Below, in pieces: positions 1 through 8,920 of a stretch of DNA of 64,000 nucleotides; within the stretch, counting starts at the first letter, position 1, and the number at the start of each line of letters is the position of its first letter. The position numbers and the translations under genes were made by a program. Source of the DNA: JARYGU01 sp033795365 (GTDB taxonomy: Bacteria > Pseudomonadota > Alphaproteobacteria > Rhizobiales > Rhizobiaceae); contig JARYGU010000001.1 in the NCBI GenBank assembly GCA_033795365.1, positions 496,001 to 560,000 of the forward strand. The letters are read 5' to 3'. The notes under the pieces are model-generated. The model was not told the DNA's origin. It searched no databases and was given only the letters and a program-made list of their open reading frames with translations.

Positions 1-60
1 GACGTCGGTGTAGCTTGGGAGAGGGTATCGGGCATGGTTATTCTCGCAGTCGGCGCGCGA

Positions 61-1119
61 TCAGTATTGCGGCTGGTTGCTTTTGACTGTTTCCGAGTTG
101 ATGACGACGGAAGCGGTGGGTGTGAACCTCGGCACGGGCTTGCCGGCCCAGGCGTCTCCGATCTGCTTTACCGCCAGATAGGTCTCCGTATAGGGTTCGA
201 TCGTGCGCGTGCTGACGATCTGGCCGGCCTCGACCGCCTTGAAGGCCCAGGCATTCCCACCGCTGTCGTAAATCTTCATCCTGTCGAGCGTGCCGACCTG
301 GCGGGCAGCCTGAACGGCGCCGCGCGTCATGTCCGAATAGTTGACGATCAGGATGTCTAGATCCTTGTTTGCCTGAAACAGCGGCAGTGTCTTCTGGTTG
401 CCCTGAACGACGGAATAGTCGGTGCGCACTGTGGCTATTACTTTGAAGTCCGGATATTTCTCCTGGACATCCTTTATGGCGAGGTCGGTATTGATCGTGT
501 TGGAATTGAGATCGGGGCCGGTGACGACGGCAACCTTCTGTGGTCCCGGGTTCTCTTCGGCGACGCTGAAGATCCAATCGCGGAAAGCCGTGCGGCCTTG
601 CGAGCCGCCGACGAAATTCAGCGTGCCGGGTGCCCAGAGCTCGTCGCCCTCGTTCGTGCCGCGATTGCAGAGCGGCTGATTGGTGACCGCAACGAGAACA
701 CCGGCCTCGCGCGCTGTCTCGGTCATGATCCGGCAAGCCTGATTGCCGTCATTCATTTCGGCAAGAATGGCATTGTACTGACCGCCCGATATGATGTTCT
801 GCGCCTGATTGTACTGCGTCGTCGGGCTCCAGTTTGGATCGAAAACATCGAGCGTCGCTCCGATTTCCGCCGCCGCCTCTTTGGCCCCCTTGATCTGCGC
901 CTGCAGATGAGTGTTGTTGGTCGCTGCGATAAGGAACGCGATCTTCAGCGGGGCGCATCCTCCCTCGACGGTCTTGCCTTCTCCCAGATCAATCTTATGC
1001 GGCTTGCAATCAGCAGCTTCCTGCGCCGTGGCAGGCGTGCTCGGCACAAGGCCGGCAGTCGTCAACATCACGCTTGCGGCAAGCGACAACAATGCACGGC
1101 GCTTCAAATTCTTCGGCAT
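61..1119 (-). CDS. Ribose-type sugar ABC transporter, periplasmic binding protein
   Basis: 352 residues. A twin-Arg-like N-terminus followed by a hydrophobic stretch and an AxA cut site near residue 32 indicates export to the periplasm. The mature part has the RbsB-type (Peripla_BP_4) layout: a strand with LKIAFLIAATNNTH near residue 58, the QIKGAKEAAAEIG helix, and the late IYDSGGNAWAFKAVEAGQI segment where this family hinges. The ligand cannot be read from sequence. Its permease and ATPase are not in the window and may lie left of position 1. It is separated by 289 bases from the kinase operon upstream on the same strand, so it probably has its own promoter. Family certain; substrate unknown. 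Confidence 0.85.
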   Translation of the reverse strand: MPKNLKRRALLSLAASVMLTTAGLVPSTPATAQEAADCKPHKIDLGEGKTVEGGCAPLKIAFLIAATNNTHLQAQIKGAKEAAAEIGATLDVFDPNWSPTTQYNQAQNIISGGQYNAILAEMNDGNQACRIMTETAREAGVLVAVTNQPLCNRGTNEGDELWAPGTLNFVGGSQGRTAFRDWIFSVAEENPGPQKVAVVTGPDLNSNTINTDLAIKDVQEKYPDFKVIATVRTDYSVVQGNQKTLPLFQANKDLDILIVNYSDMTRGAVQAARQVGTLDRMKIYDSGGNAWAFKAVEAGQIVSTRTIEPYTETYLAVKQIGDAWAGKPVPRFTPTASVVINSETVKSNQPQY

Positions 1120-1408
1120 CCTGTGAACCCCTTTTTTAAGAGCCGGCTTTTGCCGCGGCCCTGGTGAGAGGCATTATTCACATGTGCCGACAGGAGGACT
1201 TAACAGTTCAACACATTCTTCACGAATTGCAGCCGCCCCGGCCGATATCGGACGCGGCTGGATTTTTTTGACCACCACGGCCGGCGCCGATGGCAAAAGC
1301 ATCGTCATGGACAACGGAACCGCTGTGCCCGTCAGACCGTTCTGCAACGACCTCACCGGCAACGGCGGGCTCGCGCCACGTCGCGAAAACAGTTGGGCAA
1401 GCAATCTC

Positions 1409-3028
1409 CTAAGCCGCCAAGTGCTCAAAAAGCCGGGCGACGGCTTCCGCGCCGGGATCTATATGCCCTTCCAGCTGCCTTGCGTTTATGTAGGCTGCTC
1501 GACCGGCCTTCGCCCGATTGAGCGTCGCGGTGAAATTCGCCCCTTGCCGGGCTGCGGTAGCGGCTGCGGCGACGCTTTCGTCCAGGGCTTCGAGTGCGGG
1601 AGAAAGGGCGTCGACCATCGTGCGGTCGCCGACCTGTGCGCCGCCGATCTCCTGCATGCGGGCAAGCCCGGCCCGGAGCGCCTCGCGCATCGGCAAGCCG
1701 CTCGACGCTCCGTCGCCGGCAGCGGCGAAGAAGATGGCGAGCAGCACGCCGGAGGAGCCGCCCATGGTCTGGCTCAGTTCCTGGCCAATGGCGCGCAGCA
1801 GCTGCGTGTGATCCGACAGCGGCAGCCGATCGATCGCGTTGATCAGCGCACGGGCGGCGCCGGCGAGCGTCGAGCCCGTATCGCCGTCGCCGGATTTCGC
1901 GTCAAGCGCGTTGAGGTCCTGCTCGGCGGCAATGAGGACGTTGCAGCAATCGATCAGGAAGCGGCGCGTCGCAGCATGATCGGACGACATCGGGGTGATC
2001 GGCGTCAGGCCGTCCGGCAGGGCCGCAACCGTGATCGGCCGCACCTCGGAGACCCCCGGCCAGGCGGCGATGGGAACCGGCGCCTTCAGGAGTTCCAGCT
2101 CGGCCGTGTGCGCCGGCAAGACGGAAATCGAAAAGCCCTGCATGTCGAGCGACGTCATCAGCGGTGCCGGGCCGATCGCATGGGTGATCCGCCCGCCGAG
2201 AGGCGAGCTAAGAAGGTCATGGGCGAGCACGGACATTTCCAGGACGGAGGTGCCGCCGAGATTGTTGATCAGCGCGACGTGCGGTCCCTCGCCCATGACG
2301 GCGGCAAGCCGCTCCGCCATGGTTGCCACCGATGAGCGGGCGCCGGCAAAATCGATCTGTTCCACGCCGGCTTCGCCGTGAATGCCGAGGCCGAGTTCCG
2401 CCTTGCCCTCGGGGATGCGGTCCTCCTTCGGGGAGCCCGGAACACGGCAGGTGTCGAGCGACATGCCGATCGAGCGGGTGCCGGCAATCACGCGTTTTGC
2501 AGCGGCCGTCACGGTATCGAGGTCAGCGCCCCGCTCGGCGAGTGCGCCTGCGATCTTGTGCACGAAGAGCGTGCCGGCGACGCCGCGGGCCTGCGGCAGG
2601 TCCGGAAGCGCGATGTCGTCGCCGACGATCACCATGCTGACATTGAGCCCGAAAGCGCGCGCCCGCTCGGCGGCGAGACCGAAATTCAGCCGGTCGCCGG
2701 TATAGTTCTTGACGATGAGGAGACATCCGGCCGGGCCTGTCACTGCCAGGATGCCTGCAAGCACGGCGTCGACGCTCGGCGAGGCGAAGACGTCGCCGCA
2801 CACGGCAGCCGTCAGCATGCCCCTGCCGACAAAGCCGACATGGGCGGGCTCATGGCCGGAGCCGCCCCCCGAAACGATCGCGACCTTGGACTTGTCCCAG
2901 TCGCTGCGCAGCACGACGCGGATATGCGGATAGCCGTCGAGCCGGGTAAGCGCGCCGCCGGACAGCGCCAGCACGCCATCGATCGCCTCGGTGACAACGT
3001 CTTCGCGCCTGTTGATGAATTGCGCCAT
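1409..3028 (-). CDS. dhaKL: ATP-dependent dihydroxyacetone kinase, fused DhaK-DhaL
   Basis: 539 residues joining a DhaK domain (about 1-325) and a DhaL domain (about 350-539), the arrangement of single-chain ATP-dependent dihydroxyacetone kinases. The DhaK part has GGGSGHEPAHVGFVGRG near residue 54 and the substrate-binding His217 in GLGIHGEAG. The DhaL part has the Mg-ATP aspartates in GDGDTG near residue 380. No DhaM phosphotransferase gene is nearby, which fits ATP rather than PEP as donor. It is the last gene of a leftward operon with two ABC ATPases, two permeases and a binding protein, so the imported ligand is probably dihydroxyacetone, a related ketose, or a polyol that yields one. 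A tetrulose kinase role cannot be excluded from sequence. Confidence 0.9.
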   Translation of the reverse strand: MAQFINRREDVVTEAIDGVLALSGGALTRLDGYPHIRVVLRSDWDKSKVAIVSGGGSGHEPAHVGFVGRGMLTAAVCGDVFASPSVDAVLAGILAVTGPAGCLLIVKNYTGDRLNFGLAAERARAFGLNVSMVIVGDDIALPDLPQARGVAGTLFVHKIAGALAERGADLDTVTAAAKRVIAGTRSIGMSLDTCRVPGSPKEDRIPEGKAELGLGIHGEAGVEQIDFAGARSSVATMAERLAAVMGEGPHVALINNLGGTSVLEMSVLAHDLLSSPLGGRITHAIGPAPLMTSLDMQGFSISVLPAHTAELELLKAPVPIAAWPGVSEVRPITVAALPDGLTPITPMSSDHAATRRFLIDCCNVLIAAEQDLNALDAKSGDGDTGSTLAGAARALINAIDRLPLSDHTQLLRAIGQELSQTMGGSSGVLLAIFFAAAGDGASSGLPMREALRAGLARMQEIGGAQVGDRTMVDALSPALEALDESVAAAATAARQGANFTATLNRAKAGRAAYINARQLEGHIDPGAEAVARLFEHLAA

Positions 3029-3041
3029 GGATTCTTACTCC

Positions 3042-4037
3042 CTAAGCTAAACGCATGCCCGCCGCATCGAAATAGAGCGGCCGCGACGGTTGGATCCGGA
3101 TGGTTTCGCCGCCCCTAAGCGGCGTATGTGCATCCGTAACAGTGATGAGGTCGTGCCTCTTGAAGGTCAGGTGCAGGCGCGTCTGGTCGCCGAGATGTTC
3201 GACGCGCTTGACGAGCGCCTCTTCCCCCTCGCCCTGTACGATATGCTCGGGACGAAGGCCGATGCTTTTTGCGGCCGCCGGGGCGCCGGCGAAGAGATCG
3301 GCCGGCAGCACGTTGATGCGGGGCTGGCCGAGGCGGGTTGCGGCATAGACGCTGACGGGATGTTCGTAGACCTCGCGCGGCGAACCGAACTGCACGAGCC
3401 GGCCTTCGTTCAGCACGCCGACATGGGTCGCCATGGTCATCGCCTCGATCTGGTCGTGGGTGACATAGAGAAGCGTCGCGCCGGACTTCGCCTGTATGCG
3501 CTTCAGCTCGATGCGCAGGTCCGCCCGGAGCTTCGCGTCGAGGGAGCTCAACGGTTCGTCCATGAGGAAGATCTGCGGGTTGCGCACAAGCGCCCGGCCG
3601 ATGGAAACGCGCTGCATCTCCCCACCCGAAAGCGCCGTCGCCTTGTTGTCCAGCTTGTGGGAAATCTGCAAGACCTCGGCGACCTCCTTCACCTTCCGGT
3701 CGATCGCCTCCCTCGGCGTCTTCAACAGCGGGGATTTCAGCGGAAACTCCAGGTTTTGACGAACGGTCAGATGCGGATAGAGCGAATATTGCTGAAACAC
3801 CATGGCGACGTTGCGCTCGGCCGGCGACAAGCCTTTCATCGATCGGCCGCCAATGAAGACCTCGCCGCTGTCCGGCGCGTCCAGACCGGAGACCATTCTG
3901 AGCGCCGTCGTCTTGCCTGCGCCCGTCGGACCGAGCAGGACGACGAAGGAACCGTCGGGAACCCTCAGTGAGATCCTATCGAGTGCGACCGTATCGCCAT
4001 AGGTTTTTGTCACGTTTTCAAGGACGATCTCAGCCAT
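3042..4037 (-). CDS. ABC transporter ATPase (UgpC/MalK-like), second of a pair
   Basis: 331 residues from the ATG at 4037; a longer frame reaches 4130 but its extra 31 residues lie inside the upstream gene and do not fit the family. Walker A is GPTGAGKTT, the signature is LSGGEMQRVSIGRA, and Walker B is FLMDEPLSSLDAKLR. A C-terminal TOBE-type domain (SIGLRPEHI) follows. It overlaps the preceding ATPase gene by 8 bases, so the two are translationally coupled. Two different ATPases in one carbohydrate importer are unusual and resemble the rhizobial glycerol importer (GlpS/GlpT), where the two chains form a heterodimer. That parallel is inference. Confidence 0.9.
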   Translation of the reverse strand: MAEIVLENVTKTYGDTVALDRISLRVPDGSFVVLLGPTGAGKTTALRMVSGLDAPDSGEVFIGGRSMKGLSPAERNVAMVFQQYSLYPHLTVRQNLEFPLKSPLLKTPREAIDRKVKEVAEVLQISHKLDNKATALSGGEMQRVSIGRALVRNPQIFLMDEPLSSLDAKLRADLRIELKRIQAKSGATLLYVTHDQIEAMTMATHVGVLNEGRLVQFGSPREVYEHPVSVYAATRLGQPRINVLPADLFAGAPAAAKSIGLRPEHIVQGEGEEALVKRVEHLGDQTRLHLTFKRHDLITVTDAHTPLRGGETIRIQPSRPLYFDAAGMRLA

Positions 4038-5127
4038 GTCCCAGCACTCCTTCATTGGCTTCGGAGAGCAGCGCCTTGCCGCTTTCCGCGTCGAAGAGCG
4101 AAAGAGTACGGGCGTCGAAGTCGAGGCCAATCAGCTCGTCTTCGCACACGGTATGACCGGAGGAAATGCGAGCCTTCAGTTCGCCGTGCTCGGTCGCCAG
4201 CGTCACGATCTGGGTCGTTCCGAGATATTCGACAGCGATCACCCGCCCCCGGTAGGCGGCATCGTCGCGGAATCTCACATGTTCTGGCCGCACACCGAGC
4301 GTCAGGCGACCGGCGCGGCCCTCCCGCGCGGCAGGCACCCTCACCTTGACATCGCCGAGACCAATGCTGTCTCCGCCGATACCGATCATGCCCTCGAAAT
4401 CCAGAAAGTTCATCGGCGGCGAACCGATGAACTGGGCGACGAACTTCGTCGCCGGCCAGTCGTAGATCTGCTGCGGCTTGCCGAACTGCTCGACGACGCC
4501 GTGGTTCATGACGACGATCTTGTCGCCCATCTGCATGGCCTCGAGCTGATCATGCGTCACATAGACGGTCGTCGCACCCATGCGGTCGTGCAGCGCGCGC
4601 AGCTCCTCGGCCATGTGCTCGCGGAATTCGGCGTCGAGAGCGCCGAGCGGCTCGTCCATGAAAAAGGCCTTCGGTTGACGCACGATGGCGCGGCCGAGTG
4701 CAACGCGCTGGCGGTCGCCGCCGGAAAGCCCACCAACGGGCTTGTCCAGAATGTTCTCGATCCTGAGGATGCGGGCGACCTCGGCGACGCGCGTCCTGAC
4801 CTCTTCACGCTTCATTCCTTGGCTTACCAGCGGATAGGAGATGTTCTTGCGCACATTCATGTGCGGATAGAGCGCAAACATCTGGAAGACGAAGGCAATG
4901 TCGCGCTGGCTGGCCGGCTTCATGCCGACTTCCTCGCCGTCGATGAAGATTTCGCCGGAGGTCGGCAGCTCCAGGCCCGCCATCATGCGCAGCGTCGTCG
5001 TCTTGCCGCAGCCCGACGGGCCGAGCAGCATGAAGAACTCGCCGTCCTCGATGGTGAAGCTGGAGGAGCGCACCGCGGTGAAGGCGCCGAACTCCTTGCG
5101 CACGTTTTGAATTCTGATTTGCGCCAT
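4030..5127 (-). CDS. ABC transporter ATPase (UgpC/MalK-like), first of a pair
   Basis: 365 residues. Walker A GPSGCGKTT, signature LSGGDRQRVALGRA, Walker B FFMDEPLGALDAEFR, switch His in YVTHDQLEAMQM, and a C-terminal regulatory domain with LTLGVRPEHV. It lies 4 bases downstream of the small membrane protein gene and overlaps the next ATPase by 8 bases. It energises the two permeases at 5317-7202. The sequence differs from its neighbour ATPase throughout, so the pair is an old duplication rather than a recent copy. Confidence 0.92.
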   Translation of the reverse strand: MAQIRIQNVRKEFGAFTAVRSSSFTIEDGEFFMLLGPSGCGKTTTLRMMAGLELPTSGEIFIDGEEVGMKPASQRDIAFVFQMFALYPHMNVRKNISYPLVSQGMKREEVRTRVAEVARILRIENILDKPVGGLSGGDRQRVALGRAIVRQPKAFFMDEPLGALDAEFREHMAEELRALHDRMGATTVYVTHDQLEAMQMGDKIVVMNHGVVEQFGKPQQIYDWPATKFVAQFIGSPPMNFLDFEGMIGIGGDSIGLGDVKVRVPAAREGRAGRLTLGVRPEHVRFRDDAAYRGRVIAVEYLGTTQIVTLATEHGELKARISSGHTVCEDELIGLDFDARTLSLFDAESGKALLSEANEGVLGHG

Positions 5128-5131
5128 CGGC

Positions 5132-5320
5132 CTACTCCGGGAAATGGCTGACGATGATGAACATCACCGTACCCAGCAAGGTTATGACGAAGGACCATGA
5201 ATAGAGCACGAGGACGAAAGGCTGCATGAGCATGACGACGCCTAAGGCAATCAGCACCGACGCCAGCATTTCCCAGGCGCCGCGCCGCAGATGCAGCAGA
5301 CCGTTGAAGAATCTTGTCAT
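5132..5320 (-). CDS. Small membrane protein in ABC importer operon
   Basis: 62 residues with two likely transmembrane segments, LASVLIALGVVMLMQPFVLV (about 19-38) and a second about 42-57, separated by a short polar turn. The start overlaps the stop of the permease gene by 4 bases (ATGA) and the stop lies 4 bases before the first ATPase, so it is translated as part of the importer operon. A small DUF2160-like protein sits in a similar position in rhizobial glycerol ABC operons; this one is shorter, and homology is not shown. It may be an accessory subunit of the transporter. Function unknown. Confidence 0.7.
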   Translation of the reverse strand: MTRFFNGLLHLRRGAWEMLASVLIALGVVMLMQPFVLVLYSWSFVITLLGTVMFIIVSHFPE

Positions 5321-6258
5321 TTGCGGACGGCTCCGAAGGTGATGCCGCGCAGGAGATGCTTGCGCAGAAGAATGGTGAATACCATGACAGGCACGAGGAA
5401 GAGGGTCGCGCCCGCCGCAACGGCCGGCCAGTCCTGACCGCTGACGCCGATGATGGTGGGAATGAAGGGCGGCGCCGTCTGGGCGTTGCCGGATGTCAGC
5501 AGCACCGCGAAAGCATATTCGTTCCAGGCGAAGATCAGGCAGAAGATCGCGGTGGAGGCGATGCCGGTCGCCGCCTGCGGCAGCACGACCTTGTAGAAGG
5601 CCTGGAAGCGGGTATAGCCGTCGATCAGCGCCGCCTCCTCATATTCGATCGGGATCTCGTCGATGAAGCCCTTGAGCAGCCAAACCGAGAGCGAAAGGTT
5701 CACTGCAGTGTAGAGCAGGATCATGCCGGCATGGGTGTCGCTGAGGCCGAGCGAGCGGAACATCAGGAAGATCGGGATGGCGACGGCGATCGGCGGCATC
5801 ATGCGCGTCGAGAGGATGAAGAACAGCAGATCGTCTTTCAGCGGCACCTTGAAGCGCGAGAAGGCATAGGCCGCCGCCGTGCCGAGCACGATGCACAACA
5901 CCGTCGAGCCGAAGCCGATGATGACCGAGTTGGTGAAACGCTCGGCAAAGCGCGAGGGGCCGGAAATGACGAGCCCGTCCTTGCGCACCAGCTTGTCATA
6001 CCAGGTCTGCGGCTCGCCGACCGCCTCCAACTGCTCCGCGGAAAGGCGGGTACGCGTCGTGAAGACGTTGACGTAGCCTTCCACCGTCGGCGTGAAGAAG
6101 GTCTTCGGCGGATAGGCGATGGCGTCGGAGGGCGTCTTGAAGCTCGTCGCGATGATCCAGACCAGCGGAAGGATGGTGATCAGCGCATAGCCGATGACCA
6201 GGATGCCGGCGAACCATTTCTGCCGGAGCGACGGCTCCGTGACGGAATAGCTGCTCAT
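5317..6258 (-). CDS. ABC sugar/polyol permease, MalG type
   Basis: 313 residues from the ATG at 6258; a frame running back to 6831 is out-of-gene read-through over the other permease. There are six predicted membrane segments, beginning with a helix at about 15-37. The cytoplasmic EAA loop reads EEAALIDGYTRFQAFYKVVLP near residue 218, the contact site for the ATPase. The C-terminus FGAVRK is typical of MalG-type inner-membrane subunits. It overlaps both neighbours by 4 bases, which indicates tight translational coupling. Confidence 0.92.
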   Translation of the reverse strand: MSSYSVTEPSLRQKWFAGILVIGYALITILPLVWIIATSFKTPSDAIAYPPKTFFTPTVEGYVNVFTTRTRLSAEQLEAVGEPQTWYDKLVRKDGLVISGPSRFAERFTNSVIIGFGSTVLCIVLGTAAAYAFSRFKVPLKDDLLFFILSTRMMPPIAVAIPIFLMFRSLGLSDTHAGMILLYTAVNLSLSVWLLKGFIDEIPIEYEEAALIDGYTRFQAFYKVVLPQAATGIASTAIFCLIFAWNEYAFAVLLTSGNAQTAPPFIPTIIGVSGQDWPAVAAGATLFLVPVMVFTILLRKHLLRGITFGAVRK

Positions 6259-7202
6259 CGTTGTTTTACCTTGTTCAGGGCTTTGACATAGATCGAGGCA
6301 AGGCCGAAGACGGTGACGAAGAGGATGACGGCATAGGCGGAGGCATAGCCCGTGCGCCATTTCTCGAAGGCCTCGCGCTTCAGGTTGATCGAGGTGAGCT
6401 CGGTGATCGAGCCCGGCCCGCCGCCGGTAAGCTGCACGACGAGGTCGAACATCTTGAAGTTCTCGATGCCGCGGAAGAGCACGGCGAGCATCAGGAAGGG
6501 CAGGACGAGCGGGATGGTGATCGTCCAGAACTGCCGCCATTTGCTGGCACGGTCGCATTCGGCCGCTTCGTAGATGCTGTCGGGAATGGAGCGCAGACCG
6601 GCAAGGCAGATCAGCATGACGAAGGGCGTCCACATCCACGTGTCGACGATGATGATCGCCCAGGGAGCGAGCGACACGTCGCCGATCATCGAGAAGCTCG
6701 ACGGGTCCGCACCCGTGAGGAAGCCTACCGCATAATTGAAGAGACCGATCTGCGGCTGATAGAGGAAGGTCCAGAAGTTGCCGACGACCGCCGGGCTCAG
6801 CATCATCGGCAGAACGATGATCGTCGTCCACAGATCATTGCCGCGGAACTTCTTGTTGATGAGATAGGCGAGGGCAAAGCCGATCAGGACCTGAAGGGCA
6901 AGCGTCCAGATCAGGAAATGCGCCGTGACCTGCATGGTCAGCCATATGTCCCTGTCGGACAGGATGTTCAGGTAGTTCTTGAGACCGACGAACTCAACTT
7001 CGGCATTGGGGCGGTTGACGCGGAAGTTCGTGAAGCTCAGCCGGATCGTCCAGATGAGCGGAAAGATGTTGACCGCCAGCAGCAGCACGATCGACGGGGC
7101 GACGAACAGCCAGGCGAGAGAGCGGTCGGACAGCCCCCGGACGCGTTTGGCAATGGCGTGCGGCGTCGCTTCGGCGACCCGATCCACCGATGATTTCAGC
7201 AT
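6255..7202 (-). CDS. ABC sugar/polyol permease, MalF type
   Basis: 315 residues with a polar N-terminus of about 32 residues and six predicted membrane helices. The EAA loop reads YEAAECDRASKWRQFWTITIP near residue 215. It pairs with the MalG-type permease that follows with a 4-base overlap. A hairpin at 7235-7261 lies in its 108-base leader behind the binding-protein gene, so its expression is likely lower than that of the binding protein. Confidence 0.92.
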   Translation of the reverse strand: MLKSSVDRVAEATPHAIAKRVRGLSDRSLAWLFVAPSIVLLLAVNIFPLIWTIRLSFTNFRVNRPNAEVEFVGLKNYLNILSDRDIWLTMQVTAHFLIWTLALQVLIGFALAYLINKKFRGNDLWTTIIVLPMMLSPAVVGNFWTFLYQPQIGLFNYAVGFLTGADPSSFSMIGDVSLAPWAIIIVDTWMWTPFVMLICLAGLRSIPDSIYEAAECDRASKWRQFWTITIPLVLPFLMLAVLFRGIENFKMFDLVVQLTGGGPGSITELTSINLKREAFEKWRTGYASAYAVILFVTVFGLASIYVKALNKVKQR

Positions 7203-7234
7203 TGGTAGTCCCCTAGTTCTTGACTTTGCGGCGA

Positions 7235-7261
7235 CGGAGCCGGGGCAAATTCCCGGCTCCG
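7235..7261 (-). promoter_or_regulatory. Intercistronic hairpin after binding-protein gene
   Basis: A perfect 10-base-pair inverted repeat, CGGAGCCGGG and CCCGGCTCCG, with a 7-base loop, lies between the binding-protein stop and the first permease start. There is no T-tract, so it is more likely an mRNA-stabilising or partial attenuation structure than a full terminator. Confidence 0.6.
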
Positions 7262-7310
7262 GCCGCGCCGTGGCTCGCTGGGAGACAGCGGGCGCAGGGC
7301 CAGATGGCGG

Positions 7311-8645
7311 TCAGTACTTGCCTTCGTCGTCGAAGACCTGCGTCCAGTCCTTGACGAGGCCGTCGAGCGCGTCCTGCGCGGACCCCTGGCCGGCGACCAC
7401 ATAGTCATGGAAGCGCTTCTGCGCCGCCTGGAGCAGCGAGGCGTAGGACGGCTCGGCCCAGAAGTCCTTCACGATCGCCATGGAATCGAGGAAGGTCTGC
7501 GCATAGGGCTGGCTGGTCGCAAAGCCCGGATCCTCGACCACCTTGCGAAGCGCCGAATAGCCGCCCATCTGCCACCATTTCTGCTGGATGTCGGGCTGGG
7601 CAAACCACTTGATATAGGCAAGCGCATCGTCCTGCCTCTGCGACGCGGCGACCACGGAAATGCCCTGTCCGCCGAGCTGAGCGAAGGCGACGCCATCGGG
7701 TCCAGCCGGGTTCGGGAAGTAACCGGACTTCTCGCCGCCGACATTGGCGTCGGCGTTGATGCCGGGCCAGGTGAAGGCGAAATTCATGTGGAGCGCGACC
7801 TGACCCGATTTGTAGGCGTCGATGTCCTCCGACATGTAGGCATCGGAATGGCCGGGCGGCGTGCAGCAATTGTAGAGTTCCTTGTAGAACTCCAGACCCT
7901 TCACCGCATTTGCCGAGTTCACGTAGCCTTCCAGCTCATAGGGCTTGTCAGGGTTTTCGTACTGAAAGCCGAAGCTGTAGAGCACGTCCATGACGCCCAT
8001 GGTGATGCCCTCGGAGCCGCGCTCCGTGTAGATCGCCGCGCCGTAGACCGTCTTACCGTCTATCTCGCGCTTCTGGAAGAATTCGGCGATGTCCTTCAGC
8101 TCGGCGAAGGTTTTCGGCACGGCAAGGTCGCGACCGTATTTTTCCTTGAATTCCGCCTGGAGCTCGGGACGCGCGAACCAGTCCTTGCGATAGCTCCAGC
8201 CGACGACGTCGCCGAAGGCCGGCAGTGCCCAGTAGTTCGGCGAATTCTTCGGCCATTCCGCATAGCCGACGACGGTGGCCGGAATGAAGTCGTCCATCTT
8301 GATTCCTTCCTTGTCGAAGAAATCATTGAGCTTGACGTATTGCCCGTTCTCCGCGGCGCCGCCGATCCACTGGCTGTCGCCGATCAGGAGGTCGCAGAGC
8401 TTGCCGCCGGAATTGAGCTCGTTGAGCATCCGGTCGGCGAAGTTCGGCCACGGCACGAACTCGAACTTCATCTTGACGCCGCTTTTGGCCTCGAAATCCT
8501 TGCTGAGCTCGACGAGCGCGTTTGCCGGATCCCAAGCTGCCCAGCAGAGCGTCAATTCGTTTGCGCTGGCTTGGCCTGTGCCTGCAACGCCGGCGGCCAA
8601 AAGAGTGCCGAAAGCGGCCAATGATCTGAAACGGCGAGATTTCAT
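7311..8645 (-). CDS. ABC transporter extracellular solute-binding protein (family 1)
   Basis: 444 residues from the ATG at 8645, chosen because AGGAGGACCC stands just upstream and a signal peptide begins there (MKSRRFRSLAAFG, cut near ASA-NE at about residue 28). The mature protein is an SBP_bac_1-type binding protein: ELTLCWAAWDPANALVELSK, then FVPWPNFADRMLNEL, then the hinge segment AFGDVVGWSYRKDWF. First gene of the importer and kinase operon. The end-of-operon dihydroxyacetone kinase suggests a triose, tetrose or polyol ligand, but the binding site cannot be assigned by eye. Confidence 0.9.
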   Translation of the reverse strand: MKSRRFRSLAAFGTLLAAGVAGTGQASANELTLCWAAWDPANALVELSKDFEAKSGVKMKFEFVPWPNFADRMLNELNSGGKLCDLLIGDSQWIGGAAENGQYVKLNDFFDKEGIKMDDFIPATVVGYAEWPKNSPNYWALPAFGDVVGWSYRKDWFARPELQAEFKEKYGRDLAVPKTFAELKDIAEFFQKREIDGKTVYGAAIYTERGSEGITMGVMDVLYSFGFQYENPDKPYELEGYVNSANAVKGLEFYKELYNCCTPPGHSDAYMSEDIDAYKSGQVALHMNFAFTWPGINADANVGGEKSGYFPNPAGPDGVAFAQLGGQGISVVAASQRQDDALAYIKWFAQPDIQQKWWQMGGYSALRKVVEDPGFATSQPYAQTFLDSMAIVKDFWAEPSYASLLQAAQKRFHDYVVAGQGSAQDALDGLVKDWTQVFDDEGKY

Positions 8646-8800
8646 AGCTGGGTCCTCCTCCCCTCCTTCCGACCTCCATCGGAAGCTTGAAAACGCCCGT
8701 AGCGGGCAACTGACGCGGAACGGCTCCTCTACGGGCCCGCTCTCCTCCGCGCCCTCTTCATGGCCTCGCCAATCCTCCTGGCCGCCATGGGAGGAGTCAT

Positions 8801-8850
8801 ATTGAGGTGCGCGCCTCAATGCAAGCAAATTTTGAGGTGCGCACTTCAAT
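8801..8850. promoter_or_regulatory. Two tandem LacI-type operators
   Basis: Two near-identical 20-base inverted repeats lie at 8801-8820 (ATTGAGGTGCGCGCCTCAAT) and 8831-8850 (TTTGAGGTGCGCACTTCAAT), spaced 30 bases centre to centre, about three helical turns. Each has the central CG typical of LacI-family sites. They sit between the divergent binding-protein gene and LacI gene, so they probably control the importer operon and the regulator itself. Confidence 0.7.
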
Positions 8851-8920
8851 TCTTGCTTTTCGCCTGCTTTTGTTAGAGGAATCCGTTCGACCTTTGATCG
8901 CAGCAGAAGAGAGCAGAACG

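Noticed and set aside
5317..6831. A longer start for the MalG-type permease
   Set aside because: The extra residues are a shadow of the MalF-type gene; the ATG at 6258 overlaps the upstream stop by 4 bases and begins at the first helix.
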